This document shows positions 12,301-18,364 of a DNA stretch of 18,364 bases, one piece after another. Source of the stretch: DATARH01 sp035309005. Its GTDB lineage: Bacteria > Pseudomonadota > Alphaproteobacteria > ATCC43930 > CGMCC-115725. The notes beneath the pieces were generated by a model that was not told where the DNA came from, did not search any database, and worked only from the letters and a program-made list of their open reading frames with translations. The number at the start of each line of letters is the position of its first letter. Position 1 is the first letter of the stretch. A program made the position numbers and the translations under genes. The DNA lies in contig DATGFP010000060.1 of NCBI GenBank assembly GCA_035309005.1, positions 1-18,364 of the forward strand. Direction: 5' to 3'.

Positions 12301-13515
12301 ATGCCGACAACCGACGGGGCGCGGGTGGTAGCCGATCTCAGACGGCTTGCCGAGTTCGGCCGCTACCAGACCGGAGTGCACCGTCCGACCTATTCGGCGG
12401 ACGACGTCGCCTCGCGCCAATGGCTCGCCGAGCGATTCGCCGAAGCCGGGCTGGAGCCGGTGATCGACGGCATCGGCAACGTGATCGGCCGCAACCGGCG
12501 CGCCACCCGGCGGCTGCTGGTCGGCTCGCACAGCGAGACGCAACCCTATGGCGGCTGGCTTGACGGCGCGCTCGGCGTCATCTACGCGCTTGAGCTGGCG
12601 CGCGCCTTCGGCGGCGATGCCGCGCTCGGCATCGAGGCGGTCGCCTGGGCCGACGAAGAGGGGCATTACGGCAACATGCTGGGCAGTCGATCGTTCACCG
12701 ACGCGCTCACCGAAGCCGAAATCGACAACGCCGCCAGCCGCGACGGCAAGCAGCTGCGGCAGGCGCTCATGGAGGCCGGCTATCAGGGGCGGCCCCGCGA
12801 GCGCATCGATCCGGCGCGCTATGTCGGCTATCTCGAGGCCCATATCGAGCAGGGCAGCACGCTCGAAGGGGCCGGCCAGCGCATCGGCGTCGTCGAGGGG
12901 ATCGTCGGCAGCTGGAACTACTGGGTCACCGTCAGCGGCCAGCAAAACCACGCCGGCACCACCGAGATGCATCGCCGCAAGGACGCCGCCGCCGCGCTGG
13001 TGCGTCTGGCCAGCCGCCTCCACGACCGCTTCGCCGAGATCGCGGGCCCGCGGACGGTATGGACGATCGGACGCATCCTGGTCGACCCGAACGCCCCGAG
13101 CATCGTGCCGGGGCGCGCCGAGATGCAGGTCCAGTTCCGCGACACCGACGGCGAAATCCTGGCGCGCTTCGAGCATGAATTGCACGCGCTTGTGGCCGCG
13201 GCCGCTGCGGCCGGACCGTGCGGGGTATCGATCGCACCGCTTTCAAAAAGCACCCCGACCGCGATGGACCCCGGCTTCAGCGGCCTGATCGAGCGGGCAG
13301 CCGAGGCCCGCGCGCCCGGGCTGCACCGCCGCATGCCGAGCGGCGCCGGTCACGATGCGCAAATCCTGGCGCGGCGAGTGCGTTCGGGCATGATGTTCGT
13401 GCCGAGCCGCAACGGCATCAGCCATCACTGGACCGAAGACACGAAAGAGGAGGACATCATGCTGGGTGCGCAGGTCTTCGCCGACGCCGCGCTGGCGATC
13501 CTCCAGGCGGGGTGA
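12301..13515 (+). CDS. M20-family zinc hydrolase (N-carbamoyl-L-amino-acid hydrolase / allantoate amidohydrolase group)
   Basis: The 404-residue protein hydrolyses an N-carbamoyl or ureido/amide bond using two metal ions in the cytoplasm. Ligand positions are in order: His77 (GSHSETQPYGGWLDG), Asp88, Glu119/Glu120 (ADEEG), His181 (EAHIEQG) and His375/His376 (GISHHW). The QQNHAGTTEMHRRKDA segment in the middle is the dimerisation lid typical of this group. The usual SHxDS/T is SHSET here, a small variation. ATG 12301 has GGAG about seven bases upstream; longer frames to the left run antisense to the LTxxQ gene and are ignored. The following gene starts five bases after the stop and encodes a binding-protein-like product, so the pair is an operon. 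The exact substrate (carbamoyl amino acid, allantoate, ureidoglycolate) is open. Confidence 0.92.
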   Translation: MPTTDGARVVADLRRLAEFGRYQTGVHRPTYSADDVASRQWLAERFAEAGLEPVIDGIGNVIGRNRRATRRLLVGSHSETQPYGGWLDGALGVIYALELARAFGGDAALGIEAVAWADEEGHYGNMLGSRSFTDALTEAEIDNAASRDGKQLRQALMEAGYQGRPRERIDPARYVGYLEAHIEQGSTLEGAGQRIGVVEGIVGSWNYWVTVSGQQNHAGTTEMHRRKDAAAALVRLASRLHDRFAEIAGPRTVWTIGRILVDPNAPSIVPGRAEMQVQFRDTDGEILARFEHELHALVAAAAAAGPCGVSIAPLSKSTPTAMDPGFSGLIERAAEARAPGLHRRMPSGAGHDAQILARRVRSGMMFVPSRNGISHHWTEDTKEEDIMLGAQVFADAALAILQAG

Positions 13516-13520
13516 GGGCG

Positions 13521-14438
13521 ATGGCGCTCGTTCTGCAGGAATCGCTCCGCGCGCTGTTTTACGCCCCCTTTTATGCGGCGCTGGCGCTCGGCGCCTACGA
13601 GAAGGAGGGCCTGGAGGTGCGTTTCGTCAGCGCGCCACGACCCGCGGCAGCCGCCAACGGACTGTTCCATGGCACGGTCGACGTGACCTGGGGCGGACCG
13701 ATGCGGGTCAACCATGCCTATGACCAGCGCGCCAACTGCGACCTCGTGTGTTTCGCCGAAGGGGTCAGCCGCGACCCGTTCATGCTGGTCGGGCGCACCC
13801 CGCGGCCCAGCTTTCGCCTCGCGGTGCTGACCGCGGTGCGCCTCGCGACCGTCAGCGAAGTGCCGACCCCGTGGCTATGCCTGCAGCAGGATCTGCGGCG
13901 CGCCGGGCTCAATCCGGAGCTGATCAACCGGGTAGACGATTGGACGATGGCCGAAAACGCGGTGGCGCTGCGACACGGCGAGGTCGACGCGGCGCAGCTG
14001 TGCCAGCCGTTTGCCGAGGAGATGATCGCCTCCGGCGTGGGACATTTGTGGTATGCCGCGGCCGATCGCGGGCCGTGCACCTACACGACCTTCTATGCGC
14101 GCCACGCGACGCTGGCGGCCAAGCGCGACGAGTTTCTGAAGCTGGTGCGCGCGCTCTACCGGACGCAGAAATGGCTGCACCGCGAGCCGCCCGAGGCGCT
14201 CGCCGACGCGGTGCGCCCGTATTTCCCGGCGGTGCCGCATGCGCTGCTGAATGCCTCGATCGCGCGCTACCGCGCGCTCGACATCTGGAGCCCCGACCCG
14301 ATCGTCCCGCGCGACGGCTACGAGCGGCTCGTCGCCGCGCTGGTCTCCAGCGGCTTCGCCAAGGGGACGCCTTACGAGACTGCGGTCGACAACAGCCTCG
14401 CCGAGCAGATCGTCGACGAAAACCCGCAGGCGCTATAG
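13521..14438 (+). CDS. NMT1/THI5 (SsuA/TauA-like) substrate-binding-protein family member without signal peptide
   Basis: This 305-residue protein has the type-2 periplasmic-binding fold of the nitrate/sulfonate/taurine/thiamine-precursor group. The first strand and helix YAPFYAALALGAYEKEGLEV are characteristic, and the rest (TWGGPMRVNHAYDQ, EVPTPWLCLQQDL, LRHGEVDAAQLCQP) follows the family layout. Transport members start with a secretion signal. Here the fold begins at residue 2, and the five bases after the preceding stop leave no room for one in this frame. It should therefore be cytoplasmic. No permease or ATPase of this transporter type is nearby. Some cytoplasmic members are enzymes or ligand sensors, but I cannot say which applies. 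The ATG at 13521 follows the hydrolase stop closely, with GAGGG overlapping that stop, so translational coupling is likely. Confidence 0.82.
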   Translation: MALVLQESLRALFYAPFYAALALGAYEKEGLEVRFVSAPRPAAAANGLFHGTVDVTWGGPMRVNHAYDQRANCDLVCFAEGVSRDPFMLVGRTPRPSFRLAVLTAVRLATVSEVPTPWLCLQQDLRRAGLNPELINRVDDWTMAENAVALRHGEVDAAQLCQPFAEEMIASGVGHLWYAAADRGPCTYTTFYARHATLAAKRDEFLKLVRALYRTQKWLHREPPEALADAVRPYFPAVPHALLNASIARYRALDIWSPDPIVPRDGYERLVAALVSSGFAKGTPYETAVDNSLAEQIVDENPQAL

Positions 14439-14445
14439 CCGGCGG

Positions 14446-15447
14446 TCAATAGCTCTGGAACGCCGCTTGGATCGCTGCGATATCGGTGGTCGTCAGCAGC
14501 ATCAGGGCCAAAAGGATGCGGGCCTTTTGCGGCGTCAGGTCCTCGCCGGCAACGATGCCGGTCTCGCGCAGCCGACGGCGCGGCGCGATGCGGCCGGTGG
14601 CGCGGCTGCATTGCACGACGACGACGCCCGACCGCGCCGCCGCGAGAAAGGCGGCCTGCTGCGCCGGGCTCGGCGTCCCCGGCGCGAACCCCGCCGAGAC
14701 GAGGCCCTTCGCCCCCGCCGCGACCGCCGCCTCGACGAGGTCGCCATCGGCGCCGGCGTAGGAATAGATGATGTCGACACGCGGCAACGCCGCAATCTCG
14801 CGCTTGGCGAACGGCGTATCCGGCATGTGCGCCCTGAGGGGCGCGCGGTAGAAATGCGGGCCGTCGCCATCGACATGGCCGAGCGCGCCGTAATCGAGCG
14901 AGCGGAAGGTCTGCACCCGATAAGTCGAGGTCTTGACGACGTCGCGCGCCGGGTGGATCTCGTTGTTGAGAACGACGAGGACGCCCTTGCCGCGCGCCTC
15001 CTCGCAGCCGGCGACCTGCAGCGCGTTGACGAGGTTCATGCCGGCGTCGGTGCCGAGCGCGCTCGCCGGCCGCTGCGCCCCGACCAGCACAACCGGCTGC
15101 GAGACCGCGAGCGTCAGGTTGAGGAAAAAGGCGGTTTCCTCGAGCGTCGCGGTGCCGTGCGGAATGACGAAACCCTCAATTGCCGGATCCTCGGCGGCAG
15201 TGCGGTGGATCAGCGCGCGCAATTCCAGCCAGTCGGCGGGGCCGATCGCGGTCGAGCCGACCTGCCGGAAATTCACCGGCAGCGGATTGGCGACCAGGCG
15301 GGTCTCGGGGAAGCGGTCGAGCAGCGCTTCGCTAGTCAGCTTCTGCCCGAAATCGGGGTAGTCCAGCACATCGAGGGTCGATGCGCCGAGCGATGAGATC
15401 GTGCCGCCGGTGCCGATAACGGCGATGCGCGGGAGAGTTGCGGGCAT
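14446..15447 (-). CDS. L-asparaginase-family amidohydrolase with altered substrate motif (HGTAT)
   Basis: This 333-residue protein has the type I/II asparaginase fold. The nucleophile motif TGGTISS carries Thr16 (Thr12 of E. coli AnsB). Ser65 (VGST) matches Ser58, and Lys172 (DVVKTST) matches Lys162. The second motif, normally HGTDT, reads HGTAT at 97-101: Thr99 is kept but Asp90 of AnsB is Ala100 (codon GCG). That Asp holds the substrate alpha-amino group, so the natural substrate may not be asparagine. The N-terminus has no clear signal peptide. ATG 15447 has AGGAG at 15457-15461, nine bases upstream. It is the last visible gene of the - strand liv-type operon, 51 bases after livF, and meets the binding-protein gene tail-to-tail. 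I recall HGTAT in other family members, so it may mark a subfamily. Confidence 0.9.
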   Translation of the reverse strand: MPATLPRIAVIGTGGTISSLGASTLDVLDYPDFGQKLTSEALLDRFPETRLVANPLPVNFRQVGSTAIGPADWLELRALIHRTAAEDPAIEGFVIPHGTATLEETAFFLNLTLAVSQPVVLVGAQRPASALGTDAGMNLVNALQVAGCEEARGKGVLVVLNNEIHPARDVVKTSTYRVQTFRSLDYGALGHVDGDGPHFYRAPLRAHMPDTPFAKREIAALPRVDIIYSYAGADGDLVEAAVAAGAKGLVSAGFAPGTPSPAQQAAFLAAARSGVVVVQCSRATGRIAPRRRLRETGIVAGEDLTPQKARILLALMLLTTTDIAAIQAAFQSY

Positions 15448-15498
15448 GCTCAGCTGCTCCTGACGACCGGCCTATCCGCCATCCGGGCGGGCTAAATC

Positions 15499-16293
15499 CT
15501 ACGATAGCCAGCGCTTGCGTCGGCGGTAATGCTTTGTGTCGCGATAGGATTTGCGGGCGCCGGTATCGTTGAGGCCGAGGTAGAATTCCTTGATGTCGGA
15601 GTTCTGGCGCAAGCTGTCCGCCGGCCCCTCGAGCACGATACGGCCGTTCTCCATGACATAGCCATGGTCGGCGATATCCAGCGCCAGCGCGGCATTTTGC
15701 TCGACCAGCAGCACGGTCAGCCCCTGCTCGTCCTTCAGGCGGCGCACGACATCGAAAATCTCCGCCACCAGCATCGGCGCGAGGCCGAGCGAGGGCTCAT
15801 CCAACAAGACCACCTTGGGATCGGACATCAAGGCCCGGCCGATCACCAGCATCTGCTGCTCGCCGCCGGAGAGGTATCCGGCCGATTGCTGGCGGCGCTC
15901 CTTGAGCACCGGAAAGCTCGCGTAGACCCGCTCGATGCCGGCGCGGACCTTGGCTAGGTCGCGCTGGCTATGGGCGCCGGCAACGAGGTTTTCCTGAACG
16001 CTGAGGTTCTCGAATACCCGCCTGCCCTCAAACACCTGCGCGACGCCGCGCTTGACGACGTCATAAGGCATCAGCCCGTCGAGCCGCTCGCCGTCGAGTT
16101 CCACGCTGCCCTTCGTCACCTCGCCGCGCTCGGTGCGCAGCAACCCCGAGATTGCCTTGAGGGTCGTCGTCTTGCCGGCGCCGTTGGCGCCGAGGAGGGT
16201 GGTGATCTGCCCCTCCTCGGCGTTCAGCGAGACGCCCTTGAGCACCAGGATGACGCCATCGTAAACGACTTCGATGTTGTTGAGCGCCAGCAT
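15499..16293 (-). CDS. livF: Branched-chain-type ABC transporter ATPase (LivF-like)
   Basis: This 264-residue ATP-binding subunit is one of the two ATPases of a HAAT (hydrophobic/branched-chain amino acid) importer. Walker A is GANGAGKTT (35-43), the signature is LSGGEQQ, and Walker B is VVLLDEP. LVEQN takes the place of the H-loop, as in LivF proteins. EGRRVFENLSVQENL in the Q-loop region is also LivF-like. About 25 basic residues at the C-terminus (RKSYRDTKHYRRRKRW) extend it beyond the usual 235 residues; I recall such tails in alphaproteobacterial members. The gene follows the binding-protein gene after 95 bases that hold a strong stem-loop. The ribosome site before ATG 16293 is weak. The substrate may be an amide, an aromatic acid or a branched amino acid. 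Confidence 0.93.
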   Translation of the reverse strand: MLALNNIEVVYDGVILVLKGVSLNAEEGQITTLLGANGAGKTTTLKAISGLLRTERGEVTKGSVELDGERLDGLMPYDVVKRGVAQVFEGRRVFENLSVQENLVAGAHSQRDLAKVRAGIERVYASFPVLKERRQQSAGYLSGGEQQMLVIGRALMSDPKVVLLDEPSLGLAPMLVAEIFDVVRRLKDEQGLTVLLVEQNAALALDIADHGYVMENGRIVLEGPADSLRQNSDIKEFYLGLNDTGARKSYRDTKHYRRRKRWLS

Positions 16294-16332
16294 GCTCGGC
16301 TCGATCCATTTATTTGCTTCATGGACGCCAAA

Positions 16333-16368
16333 CGCCGCCTTCGCCGGCGCGCGCCGGCAAAGGCGGTG
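16333..16368 (-). other. Intercistronic stem-loop between binding-protein gene and livF
   Basis: CCGCCTTCGCCGGC (16335-16348) pairs with 16353-16366 across a GCGC loop. The only irregular pair reads as G-U in the - strand RNA, giving a 14-pair stem. It lies 23 bases downstream of the binding-protein stop. No T-run follows, so it is more likely an mRNA-stabilising or partial-termination structure than a full terminator. Such structures commonly keep binding-protein mRNA more abundant than that of the ATPase. Confidence 0.6.
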
Positions 16369-16388
16369 CGGTCGGCGTCAGCGGACGG

Positions 16389-17660
16389 CTAGTTCGACTT
16401 CTGGGCCATCTGCTCGGCGATCTTCGCCTCCTTCGCGACCACCAGGTCGCGATAGCCGCGGAACCAGTCGGTCTTGGGGACGAACGCCTCGCCCTTGACC
16501 TGGAAGATCCGCACCCATCCACCGCCTTCATGGTCGGTCGGGCTGATCGTGATCGGCGGCACCAGCCCGCCGAGCTTGAAGTCCTTGATCATCTCGAAGC
16601 CCTTTGCGACATCGGTCGGCGTGGGCTTTTTGCCGTTGCTCAGCTTCAGCGCATTCTTGACCGCGGCGACCCACACGGCGGCCTGGAAGACGCCGCGGTT
16701 GTAATACACCGTACTGGCCATCGTCGCCGGCGGCGCCTTGCCCGCTTTCTTGTAGAACGCCTTGATCTCGTTGATCACGGGGTAGTTCTCGCCGGCGCCG
16801 GCGAACTGCATCGTGTTGTAGCCCTGCGCGACCTTCCAGCCGCCGGCCCCCAGGATATCCGCTTCACCCGAAGCCCACACCAGCGCGACCACCTTGTCGA
16901 GCGGATAGCCGTTCTGCTGCAATCCCTTGATGACCAGCGCGGGCGACTTGCCGAAGGTGTGGTCGATCACGAAATCGGGCCGGAACTGCTGGGCGATCGC
17001 CAATACCTGCGAGCTGACGTCGACGCCCGGCGGCGGCACCGCGAAGGTCTGCAGCGTGAAGCCCTCGTCCTTCGACAACTGCTCGACGACCGGCAGCGGC
17101 TCGTGGCCGGCCGGGTTGTCATAGAAGATATAGGCGATCTTCTTGCCTTTAAGGCTGCCGCCCAATTGCTGCTTCGCGAACTGCACGGCCGCCGCGCCCT
17201 GCGACCAGTAATTGGCGGCGATCGGGAACAGGTAGGGGTAATACTTGCCGTCGGCCGACGCGGCGATGCCGAAGCCGGGCGATGTGCCAGGGATCTTGTC
17301 CTGTTCCAGCCGCTGGTTGAGCGCCTCGGTCTGCGGCGTGCCGTAGACCATGACGCCGACCGCGCCCTGCTGCTTGGCGCGTTCGTATTCGGCGATCGCC
17401 GGCGGGACCGTATAGGCGTTGTCGACCTCGTCGGCCTCGATCTTCCAGCCGTCGACCCCGCCCTGCGCGTTGATCATGTCGATATAGTCGTGCGTCCCCG
17501 GGCACAGCGCGGTGCCGACCACCTGGGTCGGCCCGGTGCGGTCGCACTGCATGCCCAACAGGATCGTGCCTTTGTCGGCGGCGCGAGCGGAGCCCGTATA
17601 CGCCGCTGCCATCGCCACCCCCAGCGCGAGGGTGAGGAACCTTGCGGATCGCGGTGTCAT
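16389..17660 (-). CDS. Periplasmic substrate-binding protein of a branched-chain-type ABC importer
   Basis: This 423-residue protein of the Leu/Ile/Val-binding (Peripla_BP_6) family captures the ligand in the periplasm and delivers it to the LivHM permease. The signal peptide is residues 1-27, with Arg near the start, a hydrophobic stretch and cleavage after SARA. The mature part begins ADKGTILLG and follows the family fold: DYIDMINAQGGVDGW near the start, a hinge region, then KGKKIAYIFYDNPAG. An excellent GGGAGGA ribosome site precedes ATG 17660. The gene lies 34 bases after livM on the same strand. It is somewhat longer than LivJ/LivK (about 370), which is usual for members that bind aromatic acids, amides or urea-like compounds. 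The ligand is not identifiable by eye. Confidence 0.92.
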   Translation of the reverse strand: MTPRSARFLTLALGVAMAAAYTGSARAADKGTILLGMQCDRTGPTQVVGTALCPGTHDYIDMINAQGGVDGWKIEADEVDNAYTVPPAIAEYERAKQQGAVGVMVYGTPQTEALNQRLEQDKIPGTSPGFGIAASADGKYYPYLFPIAANYWSQGAAAVQFAKQQLGGSLKGKKIAYIFYDNPAGHEPLPVVEQLSKDEGFTLQTFAVPPPGVDVSSQVLAIAQQFRPDFVIDHTFGKSPALVIKGLQQNGYPLDKVVALVWASGEADILGAGGWKVAQGYNTMQFAGAGENYPVINEIKAFYKKAGKAPPATMASTVYYNRGVFQAAVWVAAVKNALKLSNGKKPTPTDVAKGFEMIKDFKLGGLVPPITISPTDHEGGGWVRIFQVKGEAFVPKTDWFRGYRDLVVAKEAKIAEQMAQKSN

Positions 17661-17694
17661 TCGTATCCTCCCTTTGCTTGCACTTGCTTCACGT

Positions 17695-18364
17695 TTAATA
17701 AGAAAATGGCCACACCCTGAAATAATTGCGGATGTTGCGCCACAACCGGTTCAGCCCTTCCGGCTCGACCACCAGAAAGAAGATGATCAATCCGCCAAAC
17801 AAAATCAATTGCATGTTGGGCACGATTCGCAGCACCGCATCTTGCGAAAACACCATGCTGCCGTAGTGCTTCAAAAACAGGCGCACCGCCTCCGGCAGAA
17901 GCGTGATGAAAGCGGCGCCGAAGATCGCGCCGAGCACCGAGCCGAGCCCGCCGATGATGATCATCGCCAGGTAATTGATCGAGACGTCGATGCCGAATTG
18001 CTCGTAATTAGCGATGCCATAGTAATAGGTGTAAAGCACGCCGGTGACGCCGGCGTAGAACGACGAGATGGCAAACGCGTAAAGCTTGTACTTGAAGATG
18101 TTGATGCCGATGATTTCGGCTGCGATGTCCTGGTCGCGGATCGCGATGAAGGCGCGGCCGATCCGGCTGCGGATCAAATTCGAGGTTCCGACGATCGCCA
18201 GCACGACAAAGAACATCAGGAAAAAATAAAGCTGCGTCTGGGTCTTAAGCTGGGTCCCGAAGAGGATGGGGCGCGGCACCTGGATCGAGGCGCCGACGCC
18301 GCCCGAGATCGCCGGGACGTGGTTGATCGTCCGTTCGATGATCAGCTGCGCCGCCAGGGTCGCG
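17695..18364 (-). CDS. livM: Branched-chain-type ABC transporter permease (LivM-like), 5' end outside the window
   Basis: The C-terminal 222 residues of an inner-membrane permease are visible; the reading frame stays open to the right edge, so the N-terminus is missing. The first visible part, LAAQLIIERTI...GGVGASIQVPRP, is the region before the conserved permease core. The EAA-like segment RIGRAFIAIRDQDIAAEIIGIN follows. Several hydrophobic spans come after it (YFFLMFFVVLAIVG, YAFAISSFYAGVTGVLY, LAMIIIGGLGSVLGAIFG, LILFGGLIIFFLVVEPEG). GLxSVLGAxxG and EPEGL are typical of LivM. A GTG at 18279 lies in the middle of the protein and should not be taken as the start. It is the upstream gene of the - strand operon with the binding protein, livF and the asparaginase-like gene. 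LivH and LivG are expected further right. Confidence 0.93.
   Translation of the reverse strand, partial: ATLAAQLIIERTINHVPAISGGVGASIQVPRPILFGTQLKTQTQLYFFLMFFVVLAIVGTSNLIRSRIGRAFIAIRDQDIAAEIIGINIFKYKLYAFAISSFYAGVTGVLYTYYYGIANYEQFGIDVSINYLAMIIIGGLGSVLGAIFGAAFITLLPEAVRLFLKHYGSMVFSQDAVLRIVPNMQLILFGGLIIFFLVVEPEGLNRLWRNIRNYFRVWPFSY

Overview
The window is GC-rich (most genes look like 65-70% G+C with strong third-position bias), single-chromosome-type bacterial DNA. The protein families, the stand-alone rpsD and the two families of palindromic intergenic repeats suggest an alphaproteobacterium, probably Rhodospirillales or Hyphomicrobiales. That placement is an inference from family resemblance, not from a search. 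I see no rRNA, tRNA, CRISPR array, transposase or phage gene.

Left block (1-8393, all + strand): after a composite palindromic repeat comes a catabolic gene run. It encodes a CoA-transferase subunit B, a GMC-family alcohol dehydrogenase, a DUF35 OB-fold protein, a thiolase-fold protein, a two-domain enoyl-CoA hydratase/3-hydroxyacyl-CoA dehydrogenase and an amidohydrolase. Spacings are short or overlapping (ATGA at 3420 and at 7146), so most of this should be one transcript. The set reads as oxidation of an alcohol group, CoA activation and a beta-oxidation-like chain cleavage; the substrate is unknown. The thiolase-fold protein lacks the catalytic cysteines and its DUF35 partner has lost most of its zinc ribbon, so a retro-aldol lyase is as likely as a thiolase. 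The run is interrupted twice by small AT-rich orphan genes (964-1350, about 43% G+C; 4608-4949, about 45% in its core). The second sits inside a perfect 20-bp inverted repeat (4584-4603 / 4983-5002) and looks like a roughly 419-bp cassette inserted in the operon.

Middle block (8390-12181): a CorC/HlyC-type membrane protein with CBS domains and ribosomal protein S4 (rpsD) lie on the - strand, separated by a second type of composite palindrome. A good sigma70-type promoter drives rpsD, and a weaker one points the other way to a double-VOC-domain protein. A periplasmic Spy/CpxP-like LTxxQ protein follows on the - strand.

Right block (12301-18364): an M20 amidohydrolase of the N-carbamoyl-amino-acid hydrolase group and a signal-less NMT1/SsuA-like binding protein form a + strand pair. 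They converge on a - strand operon that enters from the right edge: branched-chain-type permease LivM (truncated by the window), periplasmic binding protein, ATPase LivF, and an asparaginase-family protein in which the usual HGTDT motif reads HGTAT. Import plus amide hydrolysis in one operon suggests that the transporter carries an amide or amino-acid-like compound.
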